Part shown: positions 34,700 through 46,318 of the stretch, one piece after another
Numbering within the stretch: the first letter of the stretch is position 1
Layout of the letters: each line of letters begins with the position of its first letter
Source: Cryptomeria japonica
Lineage: Eukaryota; Streptophyta; Pinopsida; Cupressales; Cupressaceae
Assembly: GCF_030272615.1 (NCBI RefSeq)
Contig: NC_081415.1
Location: forward strand, 602,785,644-602,849,643
Direction: 5' to 3'
DNA length: 64,000 nt
Translations under genes and position numbers: made by a program
Notes under the pieces: model-generated
Databases searched by the model: none
What the model was told of the DNA's origin: nothing
What the model saw: the letters and a program-made list of their open reading frames with translations, nothing else

Positions 34700-35502
34700 T
34701 GTTAGGATTCCCAAAGATACTGAAAGGGGGAGTGGGGTGAATCAGTATCTAACCAGTTATAAGATTTTATTAACTTATAACATGTAAAGCATATCAATAA
34801 TGTATACCAATAAATAGAAAGTAATGCAACAAACAGAGATAATAGCAACCACATGAAAAAAACACCATAACACGGTAGTTTAGTGAGGAAACCTGGTGTG
34901 GGAAAAACCTCGGTGGGATTTGTGACCCACAATATTCACTTACTGACCAATAAGAGAATATTACTACTACAAGAGGGGCCTGCACATGCAGGAAGGCCAA
35001 GTGCCTAGAGCTCACTGCTCAATTACAAAATGGGAAGTCTCATTGACTTACAAAATGGATTATATAAATCCAATGTCTTGTAATTCTTCAAAATAGCATC
35101 TACTATGCTAGATCCAGTACTAGTTTATAGCTCTGCTTCATACATAAACCCTTAACCTATAATTCACAGAATAGGTCTGCCTTATTTTTCCTATATATTT
35201 TCTTCCATCTATTTCAAAATGTTCTACAACGATCTATTATATATATGAGTCATTTTACAACTTGCCAAGTTGGCTTACAATGATTTTATAATAATTAATA
35301 AAATATATTACAAACAAAATTCCTGTCGACTTTTGTGCCGGTATGCTTCCTTTTACTGTCGGTGGTCTCTGTACTGGTGTAGAGTTTGTCTTTGCTGGTA
35401 CCAGTAAATTGTCTTGCCGGTGTCATAGGACTGTAAGGTTGCCATCAATGACAAAACCTTCAATCACCTACAATATCTCATTGGAGTGTGCATTTGCTAA
35501 CA
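34700..35502 (-). repeat. 5' LTR of element A
   Basis: Sense TGTTAGCAAATGCACACTCC to GGGAATCCTAACA. It pairs with 20138-20911. A TATA-like TTTATATAA lies near 35049-35060 in sense. Confidence 0.92.
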
Positions 35503-35507
35503 CATAC
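35503..35507. repeat. target site duplication of element A, right copy
   Basis: CATAC, identical to 20133-20137. Confidence 0.92.
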
Positions 35508-35956
35508 TTCTTTTGTCTACCATGTGCCTCTCTAAGGTGCTGCCAAATCAAATCCACCTGCTACTCCATATCTTAAACTATCTTAGGACCAATAGCTACT
35601 CTATCCTCAATGTGGTCCCAACTCAAAGGTGTTCTACAAGGTCTGTCATAAAAAGATTTAAAAGGTGGCATCCCCAAAGAAGTGTGATGCCCATTATTAT
35701 AGGCAAACTCTACCAAAGGAAGGTACTCTTCCCATCTAGTCTGATGATCCATGATGTACATATGAAACATATCTTCTAACACCTGGTTCACCCTCTCTGT
35801 CTGTCCATCCATTTCTGGATGATAGGTCATACTAAAGTGGAGTTTGGTACCCATTGCTACCTGCAACACCTTCCAAAAGGAAGAAGCGAAGAGAAAATAT
35901 CTATCTGAAATGATCTTGCATGGAATTCCATGAAGTCTGACAATATCCCGCAAGAA
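35508..35956 (-). pseudogene. integrase core of gypsy element G, middle block
   Basis: LFLRDIVRLHGIPCKIISDR (second catalytic Asp), SFWKVLQVAMGTKLHFSM, YHPEMDGQTERVNQVLED (catalytic Glu), EYLPLVEFAYNNGHHTSLGM and PFKSFYDRPCRTPL. After a TAA near 35573 the frame continues into an Arg/Lys-rich segment that reaches the A insertion. Both neighbours lie in the same phase once D and A are removed. Confidence 0.92.
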
Positions 35957-35961
35957 TAACT
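35957..35961. repeat. target site duplication of element D, left copy
   Basis: TAACT, identical to 42879-42883. Confidence 0.9.
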
Positions 35962-38062
35962 TTATAGACACAATGCATCATGGAGAGGGGGAGGGGTTGA
36001 ATCAGTGGTTCTCAGAAATTTCCCCTTTGTGAGCAACACCAGTTTATGAATCAAGCACAGTGCAGACTTACCGGTTAGTAATGAGACTAGCTCAAATAAA
36101 TACACACACACAAGGAGACATCACATAACACCAGCATATACGAGGAAAACCCAAGATGGAAAAAACCTCAGTGAGCAATGTTGTTGGAGTCTACTGCTCC
36201 AATCCAATCTCATAGTAAAACACAATTACAAAGTTTTGGGCACCAACCCCTACCTGATTGATGGCCTACAACACAAAGGAGCACCAAGCCCAGACTTTAG
36301 GGCACCAACCCAAGGAGCACCAACTTCTGCATTGAGCTACTACTCAGTATTCACAATATAAACTTCAAATACATAAGTTGTTATCATTTTACAAGTGAAT
36401 ATTGTAACCTTATCAAATGTCTTACTCTATTGGTGAAGTACCTTCTCTCCTTTACTGACTCACTCTTCCTTCTATGTACCTGCTGCTTTTTTGTTGGATC
36501 TACACCTCACTCTCAACACATCATCGGTATCACACTCTTTTGATATAAGAACTACCAGTTCTTCTCTCCAACCGGTTGAGGGCTTCAACTAGGTTCACTC
36601 TCACTCTCTTCTTAGATGCTCATTAAGCACTCAACTAATCTTATTCTTATATGCAAAAGTCTACCACTTCACAAGAAGGCAATATACTCCCTATGCAGCC
36701 TCCCAATCAATCTCTTTGGCCTTTTTACTTATAGCCCAGATTTCCCACCAAAAAATTCAAAATCTAGGTGGTTAGGGTTTCCTCACCATCCTCGAGGAAA
36801 ATCAAATCCAGTCAGATCTGATCGGATCATAGCTCTAAGATGTCTATCTGGACAAATCTTCCATTTACGTGCCTTCTAGAACACGCCTTCTTCTTCAGCA
36901 ACCTGCAAGCATTATGTCGTCTTTGCTTAGTCAATTTCTATAAATGGCCCAGTTGTCTCCTTCACCTACTTCGATCAACACAACCAATCTGTCCTAGATC
37001 TCGAGCCATGCATCTCTGCAACTCTACCTCAATCTTTGCAATCATCATTAATGTCAGACCAATCACAACTACTTCACCAACCTGTGCATGTTTCATCCGC
37101 CACTGCATCTTCATCTGGCATCACAGTCAATATCCACCTCATCACACTACTTTGTCAGTTTATCTTGGTCACCTACTACACACTCTATCGGTTCCTCTTC
37201 ACTTTTGGTTAACTAATCTTGCCAATATCTCACATTCTACCAGTTCACTTCTCATGTCTATACTTTCTAAGTAGTCGATGGAATGCCTAAACTGGTCTTT
37301 AGACATGTCTATCCAAATCATGTACATCTCTAACAGATGGGACTCTTCTACACCTACACCTTGTCCATATTACCATTGACACATATTGATGACACTGGGT
37401 CATCACACTATAACTATTCTGCAACAACCTTCCTTCAGCATCCCAGTATCCCATGTATATTCCTACAAACTCACTAGCATTCTTCTTTATTAAACTGATT
37501 CTCCTCTCATTTGGTTTGTCAAGATGACAAAAACACCATCTCGACTCCTCATTCTTCCTTCACTGTCTTGGTGACACATCTTGTTTATCCGGTGTGCATT
37601 TATGATTTCATGCACTGGAGCCTTCCTTATCTTTCACTTGTACAACCGGTCTCTGCATTCAATCACCTGCCTATCTTAGGGAATCATTATGTCGGTACAG
37701 GTGTGACTTTATTGAGGGGAGGATAAAACATCCACATGACATATGTCATCCTGCACTTAGAGGGAACATGCTCTATCAATCTATCACCTAGCCAGTGATA
37801 GCTTCTTCAACTGGTGGGAGTCCTGCTAGTCAACCTCACACTAGCAATCTGGTGGCCTACTCAAACTTCTCCTCTGGTGTTGATGTGAACCAAATTGTAT
37901 TCTATCGCTTTAGTATAACTAGTGCTCATCATGTAATCTCTTCATACCGGTTGACATCAAACTCTAATGCCAATAACCTCTTGTTCACTAGTTTACATCA
38001 ATGTCACTGATACTGATAACATCCTATACTGGTTTGACATCAATGACAATGGAATGCCAACA
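35962..38062 (-). repeat. 3' LTR of element D
   Basis: Sense TGTTGGCATTCCATTG to GCATTGTGTCTATAA. It aligns along its length with 40823-42878. ORFs on plus inside it (such as 36616-37274) have no motif and recur, broken, in the other LTR. It has an internal GGGTTGGTGCCCTAAA-type repeat near 36230-36330. Confidence 0.92.
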
Positions 38063-38085
38063 ATATCCCCCTTTTGCATTGATGT
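38063..38085 (-). promoter_or_regulatory. polypurine tract of element D
   Basis: The sense strand reads GCAAAAGGGGGATAT immediately before the LTR, again preceded by CATCAATG. Confidence 0.85.
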
Positions 38086-39033
38086 AAACCCATGTAGTAT
38101 CCAGTATACTACAGTAACTTTCTCCCCCTTTGACAACAATGGCAAAGGGAACTGTCAGGATATCATTTCTCCTTGTATCAACTAAGTACTGACAGGAATA
38201 TTTCTCCCTTTAATACCGGGTGAATCTCCCTCTTTGAAGCTTATTCACAACATCATCTCAAACAACAATACTTGAGATGGAAAGCTTAGGTACCAGACAA
38301 CCCTTTATAGAAAACACCGATCTCTCTGATATCAATCTGAGGATATAGCTCTGAACTCCCCCTAAACCATAAATTTCTAGTCTTCATTTCTCATCTGCCA
38401 GATTTTAAAATGGTACTCACCTTAGTACATGTAGCCTCTACCATCATGACCACAAAGCCAACTATCCAACCGATTGACTCAAAAAGATGCATCCACATGA
38501 GTGCAGCTACCAGACCAATACATGTCATTCAGGTCCTTTCCAATAACACCTGAGACATAACCAAATCCATCCAGGCCATCAGAGTTACTACAATGATCCC
38601 TCAACTCATTGACTTACATATCTGAGCAACACTGATCAACATCTATGTTAGTAACATGCTTCGCAAACTAGTCTCTTGTCTCTACCAGGTCACTTCCCTA
38701 TTTAACTTTGTTTCCTAGATCCAGTTTCCTCTGCTACCATTCATTTCACCTGTAGTAGTAAACCATATTCGATGTGTAGTCAAAGCGACAACTACACACA
38801 CACACACTGCCATCTTATTTCTTCCTCTTACTGGTAGCAACTTGTTCATTTCCTTGACCACTTTCAACTAAGGGGTGAATGATCTGATCAATATGTAACT
38901 CCCCCTAAGTCTTGCATCTCCTTTACACTATAGGAGATATCACTAGTGCATTAAATACACAATGTCGGTCCATGGTCCTATTTACCTGCTTCTTTCTCCA
39001 TGTCTACATGACCTCACTTTTCTTCTTCTCTTG
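38086..39033 (-). other. non-coding internal region of element D
   Basis: About 950 bases between the gag stop and the polypurine tract, where an autonomous element would hold pol. No pol motif is visible on either strand. Confidence 0.65.
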
Positions 39034-40749
39034 CTAATTGATCCTTGCACTTCCAGATTCTCCATTACAACCAGAAGTAGTGCTATAGTAGCACACAACA
39101 TTCATCCCAACCTCATGATTGGGGAACCTTCTAACATATCGGTTTGCTTCTCCTTTTCTGACCATGCTATTTTGGATGGTTACCAGTTTCCTTGAATTCC
39201 TTGAATGTGAAGGAACACATTTCATCTTGTTCCATACAGGTCTTTGCTTCTCATATGTCTTATAACTGCCTCTGAGTTGATTAGGATGGTTCCATTGGTT
39301 GCCATAGGAAGGTGAGTTCTTCTTCCTACATTCATAATTTCTATGGCCAAATCCATTGTATTCATAGCATACAACATTTGCATTTCTAGGAGCAGTAAGT
39401 GGATTCTTGTTAGAATAACCGGGATTGGGCATATGCATGTTTCTAAATTTTGATATCTTATGCTCAAATGCATTTCTTCTCTTGCAATCTAATATGCTAT
39501 TCCTAGGAGGAATATCTTGTCTATTCTTAGGCCTTATTTTACATTCATCTGCCCTATGGCCATAATATTTACATTTATAACAATAACCGGAGAGAGAAGG
39601 CTTATTAATTACAAATTTATTTTTCCAAACATGAGGTGTTCTTACTGGTTTGGCATCTGCATTTTTCTTTCTTTGGGAATGGGTCTAGGGTTGTCCATTC
39701 TTTGCAGATCTCTCATATGTTCTCTTCTTCTGCCATGCTTGTCTTGACTTGGTGGCAACATCATTTCTTTGTCTTCTACCAGTAGGAGGTCTTCCCTTAT
39801 CCATGCTACTGATAACACTGTCTTCCCTCATCTTTACTTTTCCTTTCAAATCTACATTATTTCTCCATGCAACATCATTTTTCATTCTTAGCTTGAGTTC
39901 ATCTTGAAATTTCTCAAGTTCCTTTCTAATATTATCCATCTCTTCCTTCATCTTTTGACATTCCTTGTCCTTTGTTTCAACTTCTACCTAGAGATCCTCA
40001 CACCTTCTTTCCTTATCATCGAAGACTGATTTCAACTCACCAGTCAATCCTTTTGCCTCTTCAAGTTGAGAAGTCAATATGCAAATATTTTAATTTGATT
40101 CTTCAAGGCATATTCTCAACTAGTTGCATTCATCATGAACTGAAGCTTTGTAATTTTAAAAATCCTTTCTAACACTTTGCAGCTCATCTAGTGCACTTAC
40201 CAATTCACATTCAAGATCTACTTCAACTTCATCTTCATCATCACTCCCAAACACATCTTGCCAGTGGGATCTATCAGCCTTGTCACACTTTGATGTGTGT
40301 GCATCACTTTTAGTCTCTTGTACCATGAAGAGATGAGTTTCCTCTTCATCAAAACTACAACAACTGACAGATCTATTGTCAATACTTCCACATGTGTCAA
40401 CATTGTTGTTCTTCATGCTTCCACAATCCGATTCAACAATGCATGGCTCATTTCCATAAAGCATCTTTAGTCTATCCCATTGAATCTTTGTTGTTTTGCA
40501 TCTATCCACCCATGAGGAGACATCACCGGTGAGCCCACTCAATATAGCCTTCATGGATTCTTCATTACATAATCATCTTCATTCTTCTTTAGTGGCGATG
40601 GGGGAACATACATTCCTAGGAAGACCATTTACAACTACCATCCAGACATCATAACCTAGGGAGGATAGAAAGACTTCTATTCTACAACTCCAAATAGCAT
40701 AGTTTTAACCATCAAACATTGGAGCAGGGATTAACACCAAACAAACCAT
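39034..40749 (-). pseudogene. gag of element D
   Basis: One phase from the ATG at 40749 to the stop at 39034, about 571 codons with several internal stops. The N-terminal UBN2-type gag is recognisable (NYAIWSCRIEVFLSSLGYDV, MKAILSGLTGDVSSWVD), then an acidic Ser/Asp segment (HWQDVFGSDDEDEVEVDLE), a coiled coil (MKEEMDNIRKELEKFQDEL), a basic stretch and two knuckle motifs: CYKCKYYGHRADEC, and CYEYNGFGHRNYEC with the second Cys replaced by Tyr. A late Asn/Gly-rich end follows with no protease. It would make particle protein only. Confidence 0.85.
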
Positions 40750-40808
40750 TTTGTCCTTAGGCCAAAATCTACCCAAGCTGGAGAAATCTCATCTAGTTGG
40801 GAACCTAG

Positions 40809-40820
40809 GCTCTGATCCCA
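40809..40820 (-). promoter_or_regulatory. primer-binding site of element D
   Basis: The sense strand is TGGGATCAGAGC, one change from the initiator-Met site. Confidence 0.9.
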
Positions 40821-40822
40821 AT

Positions 40823-42878
40823 TGGTAGACAATGCACCACTGAGAGAGGGAGGGGGTGAATGAGTGGTTCTCAAAAATTTCCCCTTTAGCTATCCTTTGT
40901 GAGAAACACCGGTTTATGAATCAATCACAAGGCAGACTTATTGGTTAGTAATGAGACTAGCTCAAATACATACACACACACAAGGAGACATCACATAACA
41001 CTATCATATACGAGAAAAACCCAAGATGGGAAAAACCTCGGTGAGCAATTTTGCTGAAGTCTATTGCTCCAATCCAACCTCATAGTAAAACATAGTTACA
41101 AAGTTTAGGGCACCAACCCAAGGAGCACCAACTCCTGAACTCAGCTACTACTCAGTATTCACAATATAAACTTCAAATAGATAAGTTGTTATCATGTTAC
41201 AAGTGAATCTTGTAACCTTATCAAATGTCTTACTCTGTCGGTGAAGTACCTTCTCTCCTTTACTGACTCACTCTTCTTCCTTCTCTACACGTACTACTTT
41301 TCTGTTGGATCTACACCTCACTCTCAACACATCATCGGTATCACACTTTGTCGGTATAAGAACTACTGGTTCTTCTCTCCAACCAGTTGAGGGATTCAAC
41401 TAGGTTCACTCTCACTCTCTTCTTAGATGCTCATTAAGCACTCAGCTGATCTTATTCTTACATGCAGAATTCTACCACTTCATAACAACACAATATACTC
41501 CCTATGTAGCCTCCTAATCAATCTCTTTGGCCTTTTGACCTATAGCCTAGATTTCCCACCAAAAGTCAATTCAAAATCCATGTGGTTAGGGTTTCCTCAC
41601 CATCCTCGAGGCAAATCAAATCCAATCAGATCTGAGCAGATCATAACTCTGAGATGTCTATCTATAAATATCTACCATTTACATGCCTTCCAAAACACAC
41701 CTTCTTCTTCAGCAACCTGCAACCATTCTATCAGCTTCACTCAATCAATCGCCATAAATGGCCGAGTTGTCTCCTTCACCTACTTTGATCCGAACAACCA
41801 ATCTATCTTGGATCTTGAGCCGTGCAACTCCTCAACTCTACCTCAAGCTTTGTAATCATCATTAATGTCAGACCAATCACAACTACCTCATCGACCTGTG
41901 CATGTTTCATCCGCCACTTCATCTTCACGTGGTATCATAGTCAATATCCACCTCATCACACTACTCTGTTAGTTTATCTTGGTCATCAAATGCACACTCT
42001 ACCAGTTCCTCTTCACTTCTAGTTAAATAATCTTGCCGGTATCTCACAGTCTACTAGTTCACTCATCATGTCTGCACTTGCTAAGTAACTGATGGAAGAC
42101 CTAAACTCGTCTTTAGACATGTCTATCCAAATCATGCATGTCTCTAAGAGATGGAACTCTTCTACACCTACACCTTTTCCATATTACCATTGAGACATAA
42201 TGATGACACCAGGTCATCACAATCCAACTTTTCTACAACAAACTTCCTTCAACATCCCGGTATCCCATGTATATTCCTGCAAACTCACTAGCATTCTTCT
42301 TTATTAAACCAGTTCTCCTCTCATCTAGTTTGTCAAGATGACAAACACATAATCTTGACTCCTCATTCTTCCTTCACTATCTTGGTGACACATCTTGTTT
42401 ATCTGGTGTACATTTTTGATTTCATGCACTAGAGACTTCCTTATCTTTCACTTGTACAACCAGTCTCTACTTTCAATCACGTTCCTATCTTAGGGAATCA
42501 TTATGCCGGTATAGGTGTGACTTTACTGAGGGGAGGATACAACATCCACATGACATATGTCATCCTGCACTTAGAGGGAACATGCTCTATCAATATATCA
42601 CCTAGCTAGTGATAGTTTCTTCAACTGGTGGGAGTCCTGCTAGTCAACCTTACACTAGAAATCCGGTGGCTTGCTCAAAATTCTCCTCTGGTATTGATGT
42701 GAACCAAACAGTATTCTGCCACTTTATTATAACCAGTGCTCATCATGTAATCTCTTCATACCGGTTGACATTTAAAACACTAATGACAACAACCTCTTGT
42801 TCACTAATTTACATAAATGTCAGTGATACTGATAACATCCTATACTGGTTTGACATCAATGACATCACAATGCCACCA
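40823..42878 (-). repeat. 5' LTR of element D
   Basis: Sense TGGTGGCATTGTGATG to GCATTGTCTACCA. It is bounded by the primer-binding site and by the TSD. Confidence 0.92.
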
Positions 42879-42883
42879 TAACT
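42879..42883. repeat. target site duplication of element D, right copy
   Basis: TAACT, identical to 35957-35961. Confidence 0.9.
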
Positions 42884-44960
42884 ATACCACTATTGGTGCT
42901 GTGAAGCTAGTTTGAACTAGTGAGAAGTGGGCCACCTTGGTCAACTTATCAACTATCACCATGATGGAATCATGATGATGTGATGACATGGGAAGACCGA
43001 TGACAAAATCCATCAATATAGTATCCCACTTCCACTCTGGTATCACATGAGACTGGAGTAACCCACTTGGATGGCGGTGCTCTGCCTTGACTCTCTGGCA
43101 CTCAAGGCATCGGGCTAATAGTATAGCAATGAGTTGCGGCATACATGGCCAATGATATAATTATCTCAAATCTGCATGCATCTTCTTAACTCTAGGATGT
43201 GCTGCATAAGGAGCTCTATGAGCCTCTATCAGAATGAAATCACGCAACCTTCTGGAAGAAGGTACATAGATGCACCCTCTATGGCATGGTAGTCCATCAA
43301 AATCTAAAGAATAATCTGCATACTTCCCTTCTACGGTCTCCTGAGATTGCACCACATGACATATCTCTAAATATCACTCATCCTCAGGCAACTACTGCAA
43401 TATGCAATCTCTCAAATTTGTCCCTATAGACATGGAGCATATCTTGTAACATCTCCTACTCAAGGCATCTGCAACTACACTTTCTTTACCCTTGATGTAG
43501 TGAACAGTAAAATCATACTCACATATAAACTCCATCCGTCTTGTCTAACGAGCATTAAGATTAGGCTAATTAAATATATACTGCAAGCTCTGATGATTTG
43601 AATGAAGGTAAAAAAAATGACCCAAAAGAAAGTGTCTCCACCTCACAAATGCATGCACCACTGTTGCAAGCTCAAGGAAATGAGTAGGGTAGTTAAGCTC
43701 ATTTGTCTTAAGTTTCCTAGACTCATATCCTATAGCTCGACCATCCTGCATAAATACTTCTCCTAAACCATCCAAGGAAGCATCTGCACATACCATGAAA
43801 TTGGCTCAGGGATTTGGCACAACAAGAATAGGTGCACTAGTAAGTGCCTTTTTGAGTTCTTTAAAATCCCTCTCACATTTTTTTGTTCACTCTAACTTCT
43901 TTCCCTTTCACTCTAGAGATGTAATAGGATGTGCAACCCTAGATAACCCCTCAACAAAGTGTCTATAGTAACCTGCTAGACCCATCAAATTCCTGACTTC
44001 TGTCACACTAGTTGGTGTTGGCCAATCCATAATAGCTTTGATCTTCAATGGGTCAACTGAAATCCCATCCCTAGATATAACATGTCCTACATATCTGACC
44101 TCTGATCTAAAGAATGCACATTTTGATAAATTGCCATACAACTAATTATATCTCAAGCACTGCAATACCTGTCTCAAGTGCTCCTCGTGCTCCTTCTCAT
44201 TCTAAGAATATATCAATATGTCCTCAAGGAACACAATCACAAATTGGTCAAGGAAGGTGAAGAATACCCCATTCACGAGACTATTGAATACAACTAGAGC
44301 ATTCGTAAGACCAAATGGAGCCATGGTGAACTCATAGTGGCCATACCTAGTACGAAAAGCAGTCTTGTGGATATCACTCTCTACTATCCTCAATTGATGG
44401 TGCCTTGACTTTAGATCTATCTTAGAAAATACTTTGGCGCCCTGAAGTTGATCAAATAAGTCATCGATCCTAGGCAAATGGTATCAGTTCTTGATGGTCA
44501 CTTTGTTCAAATGTCTATAATCCATACATAACCGAAGGGATCCATCCTTCTTCTTTATGAAGATGACTGGTGCACACCAAGGAGAGACACTAGGATGAAT
44601 GTGACCTTTCGCTAAAAGTTTCTCAAACTGCATCTTGATCTCATTAAGCTTATTAGTGGTCATCCTATATGGTACTCTTGAAACTTGCAAATCCCTTAAG
44701 GATAGGATGATCGTCAAGTGATGGTTCCTTATCATCCTCTTCTTCTCTATCACTGATGGTGATGGTAAATAACTAACATCCCTTTCACATGCTCCACTTA
44801 AGCTGCATAGCAAAAATCATGCGAAGTGATATGGGTCTCTGAATCCCAGAAATTACTATGAAAGTACCATGATCATTCACACACTTGATCTTTTTCTGGT
44901 GACAATCCATCTTTGTTTTTGTTGACTCTAAATTTTACTTTAAAAATAAATAGCCTTATG
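42884..44960 (-). pseudogene. protease tail, reverse transcriptase, RNase H and integrase start of gypsy element G
   Basis: One phase with stops at 44484 (TGA), 44202 (TAG), 43908 (TGA), 43566 (TAG), 43161 (TAA) and 42882 (TAG). A short linker with KIKCVNDHGTFIVISGIQ precedes RT. RT motifs: [47 protein letters not shown] and [10 protein letters not shown]; the active site reads Phe-Leu-Glu-Asp where FxDD is usual. Then GHVISRDGISVDPLKI and LMGLAGYYRHF, RNase H (VCADASLDGLGEVFMQDG), integrase zinc part (EAHRAPYAAHPRVKKM, CLECQRVKAEHRHPSGLL) and first core Asp (WDTILMDFVIGLPMS). Upstream of about 44960 the similarity fades, so gag and protease are lost. Confidence 0.92.
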
Positions 44961-46318
44961 GGAAATTTAGTGATGGGGAACCTACTGCATGGAATTCACT
45001 GAATAACCTCCGGATTAAAGAAGTTGACTCTTCCTTGGGGGGTTTGGGAAAAGGGAAAAGAATGAAACTTAAAATAAAATGATCTATTCTATGGAGGCAA
45101 TGCGCCAAAACATCTCATAAAAAGAAGATAGCATATCAAACCAAGAAACACATGATTTTAGCACCCATTCAACAATATACATGCCTGAACATAACTGAAA
45201 TTAAGATACAATTAAGACTCCTTTGAAGAAACATAAAGAAACATATATCATGCATCCACCAGATAATAAGTGCGGAACATAGTTTAATCGGTAGATTATT
45301 AGATAGATATCTCTAAAGTCATCAAAATACAGGAACAAAGCACAAAAAATCCTATTTAAGCATCCAAATAGAGGTAATCACAAAGGCCATAGGCACAATC
45401 TTGATTGACCTTCCTCTTGAGAAACTATAATAGCTGAAATTATCTAAGATCCTTAATTGTTTTTCTTAAAATTTATGAACCCCTACAATAGGGAAAAAAC
45501 AAGCATAAATAAAGCCCGCGACTCTGCTAACAACTCCAAAATATGCAAAACATGCATAACCGCCCCTGAACGAAAAAACCAAGTTGTGTCATTCTGTGAG
45601 GTCACACCCAATAAAATGGCCCCAAGGCTCTGATTCTTGCCTGCGATGATCTTCATACCGGCCCAAATAGAAAAGATTTCGCTAACCGTAAGAGAAAACA
45701 TGGCAAGTAGGGAGACCTCTTCTGAAAAACCTCTCCAAAAAGAAACGCATTCGCCAGCACGAAGATGCCAGGTGTCCCTTTCCCATTTGTGCTACAAGGC
45801 AGTCCCTGAAAAAAGGCCAAGTCAACAAAACCTTTCTATTTGTCATTATTGCGCTACTCCAATCCTCAAAGGCAAAACACAGACTGCTAGGGGCAACGTC
45901 AAGCTGACAATTGTCCTATATGCCACAAACTGTTGGAAAGATGAGGGGGAAAAAGAAGATACTCCGACTGAAAACTTACCCCAGGGATTTTAATGTGAAT
46001 ATTTGTTGGCAACTAACAAGGGGAATTCTGCCTCTCGAATACAAGAACCCAAAATTGTTGGTTCGAAGACCAGAATTCATGCTAAGACAGGATGGAGCAG
46101 GTCTGCAATAACAACCAATCCTCCTCAAAAGGCAACACTTGCACATCCAAATTTTGATAATGTTGATCCAAGAAGATGACCTCACCGAATGGAAAACCTA
46201 CGGGTTCATCATGGACCAACTTCAAAAGAGCATAGAGATGCGCAAGGGGATGTAGAAGATGCTCTACATCCTCGGCTGAGACAAGGTCATTAAGGTTTTG
46301 GATGAAATATCTATCTTG
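44961..46318. other. unassigned; probably 3' end and LTR of element H
   Basis: No motif in any frame. A TATA-like CTTTATTTATGC (sense) at about 45505-45516 and higher GC at 45580-46150 could be LTR promoter and U3, but no second copy is present to confirm. Confidence 0.35.

Larger units (their letters stand above)
20138..35502 (-). mobile_element. non-autonomous copia-type LTR element A, carrying element B
   Basis: Two related LTRs (20138-20911, 34700-35502), a perfect 5-bp TSD, a Met-type primer-binding site and a polypurine tract define it. Without B (8,832 bases) it is about 6.5 kb. The internal region encodes a coiled-coil/zinc-knuckle gag-like ORF and a ~1,070-codon ORF2, but no protease, integrase, RT or RNase H that I can find. 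The LTRs differ by a 27-base deletion in the left one and many substitutions, so the insertion is old. It lies in the integrase of G. Confidence 0.9.
35962..42878 (-). mobile_element. non-autonomous copia-type LTR element D (gag only, very long LTRs)
   Basis: LTRs of about 2.1 kb (35962-38062, 40823-42878) flank only 2.76 kb of internal DNA, with a perfect 5-bp TSD, Met-type primer-binding site and polypurine tract. It has one gag ORF and no protease, integrase, RT or RNase H. This is the layout called TR-GAG (terminal-repeat gag element). It lies in the integrase core of G. Confidence 0.92.
17693..44960 (-). mobile_element. Ty3/gypsy chromovirus G, split by nested elements A and D
   Basis: G survives as a 3' LTR, a polypurine tract and pol coding in three blocks: 42884-44960, 35508-35956 and 19657-20132. 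Removing D plus one TSD (6,922 bases) and A plus one TSD (15,370 bases) brings all three into the same codon phase, and the integrase reads through both joins. Gag, most of protease and the 5' LTR are missing to the right of about 44960. A chromodomain at the C-terminus places it with the chromoviruses. Confidence 0.85.

Noticed and set aside
36616-37274. Plus-strand ORFs of 87 and 144 codons
   Set aside because: They lie inside the D 3' LTR on the antisense strand, are broken in the other LTR (41427-41855) and have no motif.
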